64,000 bases of DNA, from contig CAJJBX010000017.1 of NCBI GenBank assembly GCA_905182555.1, positions 1 through 64,000 of the forward strand, given 5' to 3'. This document shows positions 1 through 8,593 of this stretch, piece by piece. Origin of the DNA: an uncultured Ilumatobacter sp. GTDB lineage: Bacteria > Actinomycetota > Acidimicrobiia > Acidimicrobiales > Ilumatobacteraceae. Under the pieces are notes generated by a model that did not search any database, was not told the DNA's origin, and worked only from the letters and a program-made list of their open reading frames with translations. The position numbers were made by a program, and so were the translations under genes. The stretch's first letter is position 1. The number at the start of each line of letters is the position of its first letter.

Positions 1-252
1 TAGAGCGAGGTGTCGACGGAGCCGAGGCGCACGCCGCCAGTCTCGGGCTCGATACGGGCGATCTCGGCAGCGAGCAGCTCAGCGACCCAGACGCCTCCGG
101 TTTGAATGCCGACCAGAGCAACACCGGCCAGGCCGCGGTTGCGCTCGATGATCTCGTGTTGCCATCCGAGTGATTGCTCGGCGCACGTCGTCCGGACCCA
201 GGACCTGCTTGCCTGCGGGCTCGGCCGAGCGTTCGTCGGGGGTGTTCGTCAT
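1..252 (-). CDS. pyrR: PyrR bifunctional pyrimidine regulator / uracil phosphoribosyltransferase, N-terminal part, frameshifted
   Basis: PyrR senses uridine nucleotides, binds a hairpin in pyr mRNAs and can also make UMP from uracil and PRPP. Only the N-terminal third is in the window. From the ATG at 252 the frame gives LGPDDVRRAITRMA, and the next frame continues HEIIERNRGLAGVALVGIQ and then TGGVWVAELLAAEIARIEP, the usual start of PyrR. Joining them needs one base removed at about 159-160 (the T run in gtgttgcc), so the gene as written is frameshifted. An AAAGGA ribosome site precedes the ATG. It lies downstream of pepQ, efp, nusB and a DUF2079 gene. The frameshift is probably a sequencing error, because the family match resumes immediately. 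Confidence 0.85.
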
Positions 253-266
253 GTTGTCCTTTCCGT

Positions 267-286
267 GTGAGCCTCACTGGACTCAC
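267..286 (-). promoter_or_regulatory. PyrR-binding RNA hairpin in the pyrR leader
   Basis: Read on the minus strand the site is GTGAGTCCAGTGAGGCTCAC. It folds into a 7-bp stem (one G-U pair) closed by the hexaloop CAGUGA. It fits the PyrR anti-antiterminator consensus ARUCCNGNGAGGYU with loop CNGNGA. It ends only a few bases before the AAAGGA ribosome site and ATG of pyrR. Binding would therefore most simply block ribosome access, as proposed for actinobacterial pyrR leaders, rather than act through a terminator, and no terminator hairpin is visible. The sequence match is direct; the mechanism is inferred. Confidence 0.8.
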
Positions 287-369
287 TTCACGGTTCAAAC
301 TGCGAAGGTATCACCGACCTCCACCGGCTGGAAACACAGCAGTGAAATTCTCTGTCGCAAACACCAATT

Positions 370-2050
370 TCAGCCCGGAAGGGCGACTGATTTATCACGT
401 TGATACAGGATCCAGATGTCGTTGCGTTCGACCTCATCGAACGCGTCCGACACGAGCGCCCAGTCATCGGCCAGATTTTCGTCTTCGCTCGTCGGGAGCA
501 CCACAAAGTCAATCCGATCGGCTCGATCAGCAAGCCGGGTGCCGACAATGGCCTCGTCGGCACCATACAGGTCGACCCGGAACGGGTTCGGAAACTGGTA
601 AACGTCGGTGCGGTAGGCCAGGTGCGGGGTCACTCGGTAGTGGGCTGCAACGGCTGCGTCGTCGGGGATGTCCGAGATGATTTCGCGCATCGTTGTCGCA
701 TAGACGTTGTCGGGATTCCCGTAGTAAAGCTGTGTCCGGCTCCACGGCACCGGCGCCCACATCATCGACGTCACCGCAGCAGTCACAGCGAGTACGCCCA
801 TCGCCATCAATCGCTTCGGCACGAACAGTTGCTGTACGGGCCAGTCAGCATCGTCAGCATCGTCAGCATCGTCAGCATCGTCAGCATCGTGTATCGCCAG
901 AACGTCGTGCCGATCGCGGATCGCGCCGACCGCATGGACCGTGCCCATCGCCAACGCAGGCACCGCAATGAGGCTGTAGTGGTACTCAACTTGAAACTGG
1001 TACCAGAAGGTGCTGAGGATGTTGGTGAACAGCACGAGACCACTGATCAGCGCCACGCTCGGCAACCGCAGGAACAGCATCGCGAACGGTGTGGTCATCT
1101 GCCAGAGGTACCACGGGCGATTCTCGGCACGCAGATGATCGGCCAGCTCTTTCGGGCTCGTGACGGCAGTCTCGACGAGCCGGGTCGCCCCCCTGACCGT
1201 GCTGTCGCCGTCCTGGCTAAATGGCAGCCGCCAAGCGTTTCGTGTCGGCACGCCAATCAGCCCACGTATCACGACGTACATGGCCGTAAACATGAACAAG
1301 ATCGACCCGAAGATCGTGATCAGGCCAATTCGACGGTCACGGCGTAGCGCCACCCAAATTCCGAGCGGAACGATCACGAGCGACACGTCCTCTTTCACCA
1401 TGAGCGAAAGCACAACGAAAACGCCGTACACGCGCCATTTGCGTTCGAGCGCGCCATAGATCGCACAGCCGACGAGTACCCCGAGGAATGCGTCGGGGTG
1501 GAAGTTCTCGAGGTTCGTCCAGCCGACCGCAGGATGGACCAGGTAGACGAGACCGCCGACGAGCGCCATCCACTCCGACCCGAGGCGGTTGCGGCCATAC
1601 AAGAAGATCGGGATCGCCCCGGCGCCGATTGCCGCTGACTGGGCAAAGAACATGATCCACGCACCCGGAGCAACCCAGTACAGCGGAACGAGGAACAGCA
1701 GGATGAATGACGTGTGATCGCCGAACATGTTGCGGCCCATCAGCGTGACGAACGGGGCTTCGCCACGCGACAGCAGCCACATGCCCTGGTCGTAGAGCGC
1801 TGAGTCGTACGACGCGGTACCGAGCCCGTGATGGATGTCGAGACTGCGTTTGCGTGAAGTACGCGCTGTACAGCACAACAGCGAGAGCAATCAGCACCTG
1901 CGGCATCGTCCGGTCGCTGAGCCATTCATTGAGCGATCGCCGATACGCCTCGGCAGGATCGACCGGCCGGTTATCCGCTCCAGCCTCGACCGCACCGTCC
2001 GCGTCGATGGGCGCGACCGCCTGCTCATCGACGGGCAACTGATTGGTCAC
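370..2050 (-). CDS. DUF2079 family polytopic membrane protein, frameshifted near the N-terminus
   Basis: The N-terminus reads from the ATG at 2050 (MTNQLPVDEQ, first membrane helix PQVLIALAVVLYSAYF). From about 1845 the homologous sequence is in another frame (HHGLGTASYDSALYDQGMWL and onward). A single-base shift at about 1835-1850 therefore splits the gene. Joined, it is about 560 residues with many hydrophobic segments. The xYDQGxWLL...G and NxxNFHPD stretches are typical of DUF2079, a family resembling GT-C membrane glycosyltransferases; its substrate is unknown. A 9-bp repeat inserts an Asp-Asp-Ala tract at 844-897. The gene follows nusB by about 65 bp. The function is not known and no transferase activity is claimed. 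Confidence 0.8.
844..897. repeat. Six tandem copies of a 9-bp repeat inside the DUF2079 gene
   Basis: Six uninterrupted copies of GTCAGCATC on the plus strand. In the coding frame each copy adds three residues (Asp, Asp, Ala), so changes in copy number would keep the frame. It lies in a predicted non-membrane loop. Confidence 0.9.
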
Positions 2051-2116
2051 AAGGTCATTCTCGCAAAAATGCGCTGTTGCAATCCGTCATCGGACCATCG
2101 GACGGGACGCAGCGGG

Positions 2117-2536
2117 TCAAACCTGCTCGGTACGCAACGACGGAACGAGGGCCGACAGCACGCCGTTGACAAACTTGCCGCTGTCGTCGGTGGAGAATCG
2201 CTTGGCCAGCGTGACAGCCTCGTCGAGCACGACGGCCACGGGGACTTCAGGGCGCTCGCTGAGCTCGAATGCCCCGAGCCGCAGCACGTTGAGGTCGAGC
2301 ACCGGCATACGCGCCAGTGTCCAGCCCTTGGCCTTGGCGGCAATCGCCGCGTCGAGCTGGTCGGATTTGGCTTCGACGCCTTTCACAAGGTCGATCGTCA
2401 TCTCGTCAGGTTCGAGCACCTGCAGGCTGAGCGCGTCACTCGGGGTGATGCCCTTGGAGTGTGCTTCGTAAAGGAGGTACAGAGCCCGCTCGCGAGAATC
2501 TGAACGCTCGTCCGGGCGTGACATGTTTTCAGGCAT
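2117..2536 (-). CDS. nusB: Transcription antitermination factor NusB
   Basis: NusB binds boxA RNA together with NusE (S10) and supports antitermination during rRNA transcription. The 139-residue product has the usual length and all-helical layout: RERALYLLYEAH near the N-terminus, VLDLNVLRLGAFEL in the middle, and the signature VVLDEAVTLAKRFSTDDSGK with FVNGVLSAL at the C-terminus. The start could be the ATG at 2536 or a second one at 2524 (MSRPDERSDSRERA); the second matches family starts better. It sits 9 bp after efp, the common efp-nusB arrangement of Gram-positive bacteria. Confidence 0.95.
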   Translation of the reverse strand: MPENMSRPDERSDSRERALYLLYEAHSKGITPSDALSLQVLEPDEMTIDLVKGVEAKSDQLDAAIAAKAKGWTLARMPVLDLNVLRLGAFELSERPEVPVAVVLDEAVTLAKRFSTDDSGKFVNGVLSALVPSLRTEQV

Positions 2537-2545
2537 ATGTGTCGA

Positions 2546-3109
2546 TCAGGCGCGAGCCATGTACTCGCCGGTGCGAGTGTCGACCTTGATGCGGTCATCG
2601 ATGTTCACGAAAAGCGGCACCTTGACTTCCTTGCCCGTTTCGAGCGTCGCCGGCTTGGTGCCGCCGCTCGACCGGTCGCCCTGCAGGCCTGGCTCGGTCA
2701 TTGTCACGGTCAGCTCGACCGATGCAGCGATCTCGACGCCAATGATCTCGCCCTGGTACATCGCGACTTGCGCGATCATCTGCTCAACCAGGTAGTCGGC
2801 GGCATCGCCGAGTGCTGTGCGCTCCACGTTCATCTGGTCGTACGTGGTCGTGTTCATGAACACGTAGTCGTCGCCGTCGGCGTACAGGTACTGCATGTCC
2901 TGACGGTCCACGATTGCCTGCTCGACCTTGATGCCGGCATTGAAAGTCTTTTCGATGACGGCACCCGTGCGCGCGTTGCGGATCTTGGTGCGAACGAACG
3001 CTCCACCCTTGCCGGGCTTGACGTGCTGGAACTCGATGACTTGGAACAGCCCGTTCTCGAGTTCGAGGGTCACACCGTTCTTGAGGTCGTTCACGGAAAT
3101 CTGCGGCAT
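2546..3109 (-). CDS. efp: Elongation factor P
   Basis: EF-P enters the ribosomal E site and relieves stalling at polyproline. The protein is 187 residues, the normal length, with the KOW-like N domain and two OB domains. The loop that reaches the peptidyl transferase centre reads HVKPGKGGAFVR, placing the tip lysine at residue 34. The C-terminal signature VELTVTMTEPGLQGDRSSGG and the FVNIDDRIKVDTRTGEY ending are intact. It lies 24 bp after pepQ and 9 bp before nusB, so the three are probably cotranscribed. No enzyme for modifying the tip lysine is visible nearby. Confidence 0.97.
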   Translation of the reverse strand: MPQISVNDLKNGVTLELENGLFQVIEFQHVKPGKGGAFVRTKIRNARTGAVIEKTFNAGIKVEQAIVDRQDMQYLYADGDDYVFMNTTTYDQMNVERTALGDAADYLVEQMIAQVAMYQGEIIGVEIAASVELTVTMTEPGLQGDRSSGGTKPATLETGKEVKVPLFVNIDDRIKVDTRTGEYMARA

Positions 3110-3133
3110 GGGAGTCTCGGTTTCGATTCTGGT

Positions 3134-4237
3134 TCAGGTGGCGAACGGTTGCTTCGGATGATGCGTCAGCACACGATGCCCGTCGCTCGTGACGACGACG
3201 AGATCTTCGATGCGAATGCCTCCGAATCCTCCACGATAGAGGCCCGGCTCGATTGTGACCACGTTTCCGGTCTGGATGACTTCATTGGAGACTTGAGAAT
3301 GGAACGGTGGTTCGTGGATCTGAAGGCCAACACCGTGGCCTGTCCCGTGCAAGTACCAGTCGCCATAGCCGGCTGCGGTGAACACATCGCGACACGCGCT
3401 GTCGACTGCGTGCGCTGTAACGCCGTTCTGCAATGTCTCCAGGCCGGCGGTCTGGGATACCTGCACCAGGTCGTAGATCTCTCGCTGCTGTGCAGTTGGT
3501 TCGCCGATGATGTACGACCTGGTCATGTCTGAGTGGTAACCATCGACGAGTGCACCCACGTCGATGACGACGGTGTCGCCGGCAACGATCGTGCGATCTT
3601 GGACCTCGTGGTGCGGACGAGCTGCATGCTCTGGCCCCGAAGCGACGATCGTGTTGTAGCTCCGGTCGTCTGCCCCATGCCGACGCATCCGGTATTCGAG
3701 TTCGTTGCGGACATCAGCTTCGGTGACCGGTTCGTCAATCGTGCTGAAAGCATCGGTTCGACCTCGGCACCCTTGGACACCTGCTTCGGCTGCGGCCTCA
3801 ATGCGTTCGATCTCCGCTTCATCCTTGGTTTCGCGGGCAGTCGCAACCAGAGAGTCGACCGACGCAAGTTCGAGTTTGCCTGCCAACTGCGACCAAACAG
3901 CTTGGCTGACAGATCGTCCGTCGAGACCGACCTCGCCCGATCCTGCAGCGTCGATCATAGAGTCCTGCAGGGCTGCACGATTCTGCAGGGCCACGATCTC
4001 GACGCCGCTTGCCTGTGTTTCGGCCTCAGCCCGGTCGCCGTAGCGCGTGTCAGTCCCCAGCGTTGTCATGCCTGACCGGACGACAACCCAACCGTTCGAC
4101 CCAGTGAAGCCCGTGAGCCATCTCATGTCGGTCAGATCGGTGAAAAGCAGCGCATCGAGCCCGATTTCTCCGGATGCGAGCAATGCCTGCATCGTTGAGA
4201 CTCGACGGTGATGGTCGATCGGTGTGAAGTCGCGCAC
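3134..4237 (-). CDS. pepQ: M24 family Xaa-Pro aminopeptidase/dipeptidase
   Basis: The enzyme is a cytoplasmic metallopeptidase of the pita-bread fold that cleaves peptides next to proline. The 367 residues contain a creatinase-like N domain (LTGFTGSNGWVVV) and the M24 catalytic domain. Five metal ligands are visible in order: Asp in VVIDVGAL, Asp in YHSDMTRSY, His in HGTGHGVG, Glu in TIEPGLY and Glu in IRIEDLV. It starts at a GTG at 4237, 50 bp from the divergent hydrolase gene. It leads the pepQ-efp-nusB group, as in many Gram-positive bacteria. The symbol is a best guess; pepP-like specificity cannot be excluded. Confidence 0.88.
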   Translation of the reverse strand: MRDFTPIDHHRRVSTMQALLASGEIGLDALLFTDLTDMRWLTGFTGSNGWVVVRSGMTTLGTDTRYGDRAEAETQASGVEIVALQNRAALQDSMIDAAGSGEVGLDGRSVSQAVWSQLAGKLELASVDSLVATARETKDEAEIERIEAAAEAGVQGCRGRTDAFSTIDEPVTEADVRNELEYRMRRHGADDRSYNTIVASGPEHAARPHHEVQDRTIVAGDTVVIDVGALVDGYHSDMTRSYIIGEPTAQQREIYDLVQVSQTAGLETLQNGVTAHAVDSACRDVFTAAGYGDWYLHGTGHGVGLQIHEPPFHSQVSNEVIQTGNVVTIEPGLYRGGFGGIRIEDLVVVTSDGHRVLTHHPKQPFAT

Positions 4238-4287
4238 ATACCGAAGCTAGCGCCGCACTCGGCTTCCAACTGCGCGAGTGTTGCCAG

Positions 4288-5268
4288 ATGACTTTGCAGA
4301 TGCAGACCGTGTCACGACCATCTGACTTCGGTCAGATCGACATCAACGTCGCAGTCACCGGCGATGCCGAGGCACCACTCATCGTGTGCGTCCACGGGTG
4401 GCCCGAGAGTTGGCACTCCTGGAACTCCCAAATCGAGCATTTTGTCGCGCTCGACTATCGGGTAGCAGCAATCGATGTGCGCGGCTACGGCGAGAGTTCG
4501 CGGCCCGACGCAATCGAGGCGTACCGGCTCGTCGAGTTGTGCGGTGATGCAGCCGCTGTGATCGAGGCGCTGTCGCCTGATGCTCCTGCCATCGTGTTCG
4601 GCCACGACTGGGGGTCGCCAATCGCCTACAACACGGCACGACTGCACCCTCATCTTGTTCAAGCAGTTGCCGGGCTCAGCGTTCCGTACATCCCAGCGAC
4701 GGCTGGCAATCCAATGGACCTCTGGAATCTGTTGTACGCCGATCGGTTCTTTTACATGAAGTATTTTCAAGAGGTCGGAATCGCCGAAGCCGCATTTGAA
4801 GCCGACTTGCCAGCAGCACTGCGCAAGGTCTACTTCGGCGCATCAGGCGACGCACCCAGCGATCTGTGGTTCACCGATCGGCCTGACGGCACGGCACTGC
4901 TCGACTTCCTCACCGACCCTGACCCCACCCCCGCGTGGATGCAGTCGGAGCGGTTCGCTCCCGTGCTCAAATCCAACGCCGGTCGATCGACCCACGGCTG
5001 GTTCAATCGGTACCGAGCGCAGCATCTCGACGGCGCCGACATCGAGGGGGTCGGCCAACCCGTAATTGCCCAGCCCGCCTGTTTCATCGGCGGCGCAAAG
5101 GACATCGTCCGAAAGTTCGTCGACGGGGTTGACCTGTTCGAAGGCGCAGGTGCCTCACTCCGCGACAATCGCGGCGTGACCATCATCGACGACGCCGGCC
5201 ACTGGGTACACCAGGAGCAGCCTGCAGCGACGAATCAAGCCCTTGAGTCGTTCGTCGTCGGCCTCTGA
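4288..5268 (+). CDS. Alpha/beta-fold hydrolase, epoxide hydrolase-like
   Basis: A 326-residue cytoplasmic alpha/beta hydrolase. The oxyanion motif HGWPESWHSW lies near residue 35. The nucleophile elbow GHDWGS near residue 107 carries Asp, not Ser, as in epoxide hydrolases and dehalogenases. The catalytic His is in AGHWVHQE near the C-terminus. Tyrosines in the lid region (YGESSR, YRAQHL) could activate an epoxide. HGWPE and GHDWG together point to soluble epoxide hydrolase. The substrate is unknown. It is transcribed away from pepQ and towards aspS, ending at a repeat-rich spacer. It is the only plus-strand gene in the first 22 kb. Confidence 0.88.
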   Translation: MTLQMQTVSRPSDFGQIDINVAVTGDAEAPLIVCVHGWPESWHSWNSQIEHFVALDYRVAAIDVRGYGESSRPDAIEAYRLVELCGDAAAVIEALSPDAPAIVFGHDWGSPIAYNTARLHPHLVQAVAGLSVPYIPATAGNPMDLWNLLYADRFFYMKYFQEVGIAEAAFEADLPAALRKVYFGASGDAPSDLWFTDRPDGTALLDFLTDPDPTPAWMQSERFAPVLKSNAGRSTHGWFNRYRAQHLDGADIEGVGQPVIAQPACFIGGAKDIVRKFVDGVDLFEGAGASLRDNRGVTIIDDAGHWVHQEQPAATNQALESFVVGL

Positions 5269-5297
5269 CACCGCTCATGCTCACCTTCGATCACCCG

Positions 5298-5324
5298 TGA
5301 TCACCGTGATCACCGTGATCACCG
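5298..5324. repeat. Three tandem copies of TGATCACCG between convergent genes
   Basis: Three perfect 9-bp copies, with degenerate relatives on both sides. Each contains the inverted pair GATCAC/GTGATC with one base between, so the tract could fold into small hairpins. It lies between the hydrolase stop at 5268 and aspS. It overlaps the 3' end of a weak short ORF. A role as a bidirectional terminator is possible but has no T tract to support it. Confidence 0.7.
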
Positions 5325-5444
5325 CTGAGTCACCGTGAGCACCGTGATCTCCGCGACGACCGAGATCATTGCCAGCATGAACGCCAGCAGCGAGATGGCG
5401 AACGCAACCCCTCGCCGATTGTTGAATTGGCCGTTTGGCTCCAC
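5319..5444 (-). CDS. Possible 41-residue single-pass membrane protein
   Basis: A GTG-started reading frame just downstream of the aspS stop encodes VEPNGQFNNRRGV followed by a hydrophobic stretch AFAISLLAFMLAMISVV and a short tail ending at a TGA. The layout (short polar N-terminus, paired arginines, one helix) fits a small membrane protein. There is no clear ribosome site, although it begins 21 bp after the aspS stop and could be reached by readthrough ribosomes. It overlaps the 9-bp repeat tract. Family unknown; it may be chance. Confidence 0.3.
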   Translation of the reverse strand: MEPNGQFNNRRGVAFAISLLAFMLAMISVVAEITVLTVTQR

Positions 5445-5464
5445 TTGATCGGGGTCCGGACGGC

Positions 5465-7224
5465 TCAGTCAGTCGGTGGCAGGACCTTCAGGCCCAATTC
5501 AGTCATTGCCTTCGGGTCACCAGGGATCGGGCTGTTGGTCATCGGGTCCGAACCGCTCTGCGTCTTCGGGAAGGCAATGACCTCGCGAATGTTCTCTTCG
5601 CCAGCAAGAATCGCGACGAGGCGGTCGAGGCCGAAAGCGAACCCGCCGTGCGGCGGCGCGCCGTACTCGAACGGGTTAAGGAAAAAGCCGAACTTCTTTT
5701 CGGCTTCTTCGTCAGAGATACCGAGCGCGGTGAACACCTTGCGCTGCAGTTCAGGCTCGTGGATTCTGATCGAACCGGAGCCGAGCTCCCAGCCGTTGAG
5801 CACGAGGTCGTACGCAATGGAACGCACTGACATCGGGTCGGTTTCGAACTTGTCGAGGTCGTCCGGGTGCGGCATCGTGAACGGGTGGTGACCGGACTTC
5901 GGCTGCCCCGTTTCTTTGTTGCGGCCCACGAACAGCGGAAATTCAATGACCCACACGTAGCGGTACGGGCCCTCGTGCACCGGTGGACGAGCAATCTCAT
6001 TACGGAGCATGCCCAGCACTTCGCAGGTCGTGTCCCACTGGTCGGCGATGATCAGGATGAGGTCACCTGTTTCGGCGCTCATGGCGGCCTTAACGGCTGG
6101 GGGTGCGGCCGGACTTGCCCTTGGCCTCGTCGCCTGCCGCGTCGCCCGCGGCCGAGGCCTCTCCACCCCCGTCGCCGTCGGCCGACTTGGCCTTGTCGGC
6201 GCCCGCGCCCGCCTTGGACTCGACCCACCTGCAGTGCGAGGAGATGCAGATGCAGTGCGCCGGCAAATGCCTTGAACTCGGTGTTGGCAAATACTGGCGT
6301 GAGTTCTTGGAGCTCCATCGCGAAGCGAAGGTCGGGCTTGTCGCTGCCGAAACGGTTCATTGCGTCGTGCCAGGTGATCCGCTCAATCGGTGCCGGGCGT
6401 TCGCCCGTGGCAGCTTCGGCGGCGGCGAGGACGGCTTCGGACACGGCATCGAGCACGTCGTCCTGATTGACAAAGCTCATCTCCATGTCCATTTGCATGA
6501 ACTCGTACTGACGGTCGGCGCGGAGGTCTTCGTCGCGCAGGCAGCGTGCCATCTGGTAATAACGATCGACGCCGGCCACCATCAGTAGCTGCTTGAAGAG
6601 CTGCGGGCTCTGGGGTAACGCGTAGAACGAGCCAGGCTCTTTGCGCGAAGGTACGAGGAACTCGCGTGCGCCCTCCGGCGTCGACGGGACGAGCATCGGC
6701 GTCTCGACCTCGACGAATTGCTGAAGGTCCATGGCGTTGCGGACCGCAGCGTTGATCTTCGAGCGAAGGCGCAGGTTTTTTTGCATGCGCTCCCGACGAA
6801 GGTCGAGGTAGCGGTGCTTCAGGCGAATGTTCTCGTCGACGTCGTCAGCGCGAGCGTCGATCGGGAACGGAGGTGGCGTGGCCGTACGCAGGATCTCGAC
6901 TTCGCAGTCACCGATTTCGACCTTGCCGGTTGGCAGGTTGTCATTGACCGTTCCCTCAGGGCGCACACGGACGGTGCCCGTGATCTTGAGGACGTATTCG
7001 CTGCGGACGTCGACATCGTCGTTGATGACGCACTGGACGATGCCCGAGTGGTCGCGCAGATCAACAAATGCGAGGTGTTCGCCATGCTCACGTCGACGAC
7101 CAACCCAGCCACACACACTGACGGTGCTACCAATATCGGCTTCGCGGAGCTCTCCGCAAAGGTGGGTACGCATCGATGTTGCTTGCCTCGAGCTGGCCTG
7201 AGTCGAAAGAGTTGGTTCAGTCAT
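5465..7224 (-). CDS. aspS: Aspartyl-tRNA synthetase, internally disrupted
   Basis: AspRS charges tRNA-Asp (or tRNA-Asp/Asn). The N-terminal OB domain begins MRTHLCGELR. Motif 2 reads RCLRDEDLRADRQYEF and motif 3 is in GFAFGLDRLVAILAG. Between PVFANTEFKAFAG (about 6260) and ETGDLILIIADQWD (about 6085) the family carries about 75 residues of the GAD insertion domain. Here that stretch is absent and replaced by about 155 bp of very G+C-rich, unrelated DNA that also changes frame. The chosen ATG at 7224 overlaps the hisS stop (ATGACTGA), giving translational coupling. AspRS is essential, so the lesion is probably an assembly fault. Confidence 0.9.
6098..6252. other. Unrelated very G+C-rich segment replacing part of aspS
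   Basis: Where the GAD domain of AspRS should be encoded, the sequence switches to DNA much richer in G+C than its surroundings. On the minus strand one frame stays open through it and then stops: CICISSHCRWVESK, followed by an Ala/Gly/Asp/Lys-rich tail ending SGRTPSR. That looks like the end of an unrelated low-complexity protein. Boundaries are approximate, placed where AspRS similarity stops and resumes. Confidence 0.7.
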
Positions 7225-8488
7225 GAGTTCCGGTTTTCTGAGAGAGATTTCCTGAAAGATGTTCAATGAGTTCGGATCGGGGGATCGTCTGCTGGTCACC
7301 GCCGCGCATCGGCTTGACGACTACGGCGTTGTTGGCGACTTCGTCTTCGCCGATAATCAGCGCCACGGCGGCGTTGCTGCGGTTGGCCAGCTTCATCTGC
7401 GCCTTCATGCTGCGGTTGTCATAGCCGCGATCTACCGCAAAACCTGCCTGGCGCAGTTCTGCAGTGAGCTTGACCGCTTCGATCCCACCGACGACATCGA
7501 CGACGAATGCGTCAAGATCGCGCGGCTCTGCGGCAAACACTCCCTCGTCGTCGCATGCCAACAATGTCCGGTCGACGCCGAGTGCGAAACCGATACCCGA
7601 CGTGGCGGGGCCACCGAGGGCTTCGACGAGTCCGTCGTAGCGCCCGCCGCCGCCGAGGGCGTTCTGCGCGGAGTCGAGTGTGCCGCCCTGGAACTCGAAG
7701 ATGGTGCGGCGGTAGTAGTCAAGCCCGCGCACCAGTTTCGGTTCCAATGTGAACGGGATGTCGAGGGCTCGCAGGCCCGCCTGCACTGCGTCGAAGTGGG
7801 CTGCTGCTTCATCACTGTAGAAGTCGGATATCTGAGGTGCCGACTCGATGAACGGTGCGTCGGGTTCACGCTTGGAGTCAAGGACGCGCAGCGGGTTCTT
7901 CCCCAACGTGGTGCGGCTCTGCTCGGTCAACGAATCGCCCGCCGCCGCGAAGTGCGTCCGCAGTGCTTCGACGTAACGGGACCGATCATCGGGCTCACCA
8001 AGGCTGTTGACAATCAGACTGACCTGCTGCAGACCGAGCTGTTGGTAGAACTCCCAGGCGAGCGCAATGACTTCGACGTCGAGCATCGGGTCATCGACAC
8101 CCAGCACTTCAATGCCGACCTGGTCGAACTGCCGATAGCGGCCTCGCTGTGGCCGCTCGTAGCGGAAGTTCGGCCCCGAGTAAAAGACCTTCCACGGGGT
8201 AACGGGCCGGTGCTGGGCAAACGAGCGACACACGCTCGCCGTCTGTTCTGGCCGCAACGCCACGCGACGATCGCCTTTGTCGACAAAGTCGTACATCTCT
8301 TTGGTGACAACATCGGTCGCGTCACCAATCCGGGTGAAGACGCCAAGGTCTTCGAGCAAAGGCGGGATCAGCTGCTGATATCCGGCAGCTTCCACAACAT
8401 CTGCGAAGACCTGAGTGAAGGCACGCCAACGACTGCTCTCGGGCGGAAGAATGTCCCGCATACCGGGGCTGGTCTGGAACGATGACAC
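7217..8488 (-). CDS. hisS: Histidyl-tRNA synthetase
   Basis: HisRS is a class II synthetase of 423 residues, normal for the family. It starts at a GTG (MSSFQTSPGMRDILP). Class II motif 1 is near the N-terminus. Motif 2 is in FYSGPNFRYERPQRGRYRQF. The histidine-specific loops are LVRGLDYYRRTIFEF and ALGGGGRYDGL, and motif 3 is SGIGFALGVDR. The C-terminal anticodon-binding domain is intact (AVALIIGEDEVANNAV). Its stop overlaps the aspS start, the hisS-aspS pair common in bacteria. A hairpin separates it from relA upstream. Confidence 0.96.
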   Translation of the reverse strand: MSSFQTSPGMRDILPPESSRWRAFTQVFADVVEAAGYQQLIPPLLEDLGVFTRIGDATDVVTKEMYDFVDKGDRRVALRPEQTASVCRSFAQHRPVTPWKVFYSGPNFRYERPQRGRYRQFDQVGIEVLGVDDPMLDVEVIALAWEFYQQLGLQQVSLIVNSLGEPDDRSRYVEALRTHFAAAGDSLTEQSRTTLGKNPLRVLDSKREPDAPFIESAPQISDFYSDEAAAHFDAVQAGLRALDIPFTLEPKLVRGLDYYRRTIFEFQGGTLDSAQNALGGGGRYDGLVEALGGPATSGIGFALGVDRTLLACDDEGVFAAEPRDLDAFVVDVVGGIEAVKLTAELRQAGFAVDRGYDNRSMKAQMKLANRSNAAVALIIGEDEVANNAVVVKPMRGGDQQTIPRSELIEHLSGNLSQKTGTHD

Positions 8489-8534
8489 AGCATCCCAGGC
8501 TATCGGTGCGCTCGGGCCAGGTGCGGAAGCGTTT

Positions 8535-8573
8535 CAGAGTTACGGATGGGGTCAGGCCCCTTTCGCAACTCTG
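8535..8573 (-). terminator. Hairpin between relA and hisS
   Basis: On the minus strand CAGAGTT at one end pairs with AACTCTG at the other, 7 bp. Inside it GGGG pairs with CCCC around the loop CCTGA. It follows the relA stop by about 20 bp and precedes the hisS start by about 46 bp. There is no T run, so it may be a weak or Rho-assisted terminator, a processing site, or a REP-like repeat. Its apical GGCCTGACC also occurs at the tip of the hairpin at 36391-36421. Confidence 0.5.
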
Positions 8574-8593
8574 TCGTACTCACCCCATGCGTC

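Noticed and set aside
844-897. Possible CRISPR-like array
   Set aside because: The units are 9 bp with no spacers and are in frame with a membrane protein gene.
1835-2503. Plus-strand open frame opposite the DUF2079 and nusB genes
   Set aside because: Shadow of minus-strand coding in G+C-rich DNA; no family similarity and no ribosome site.
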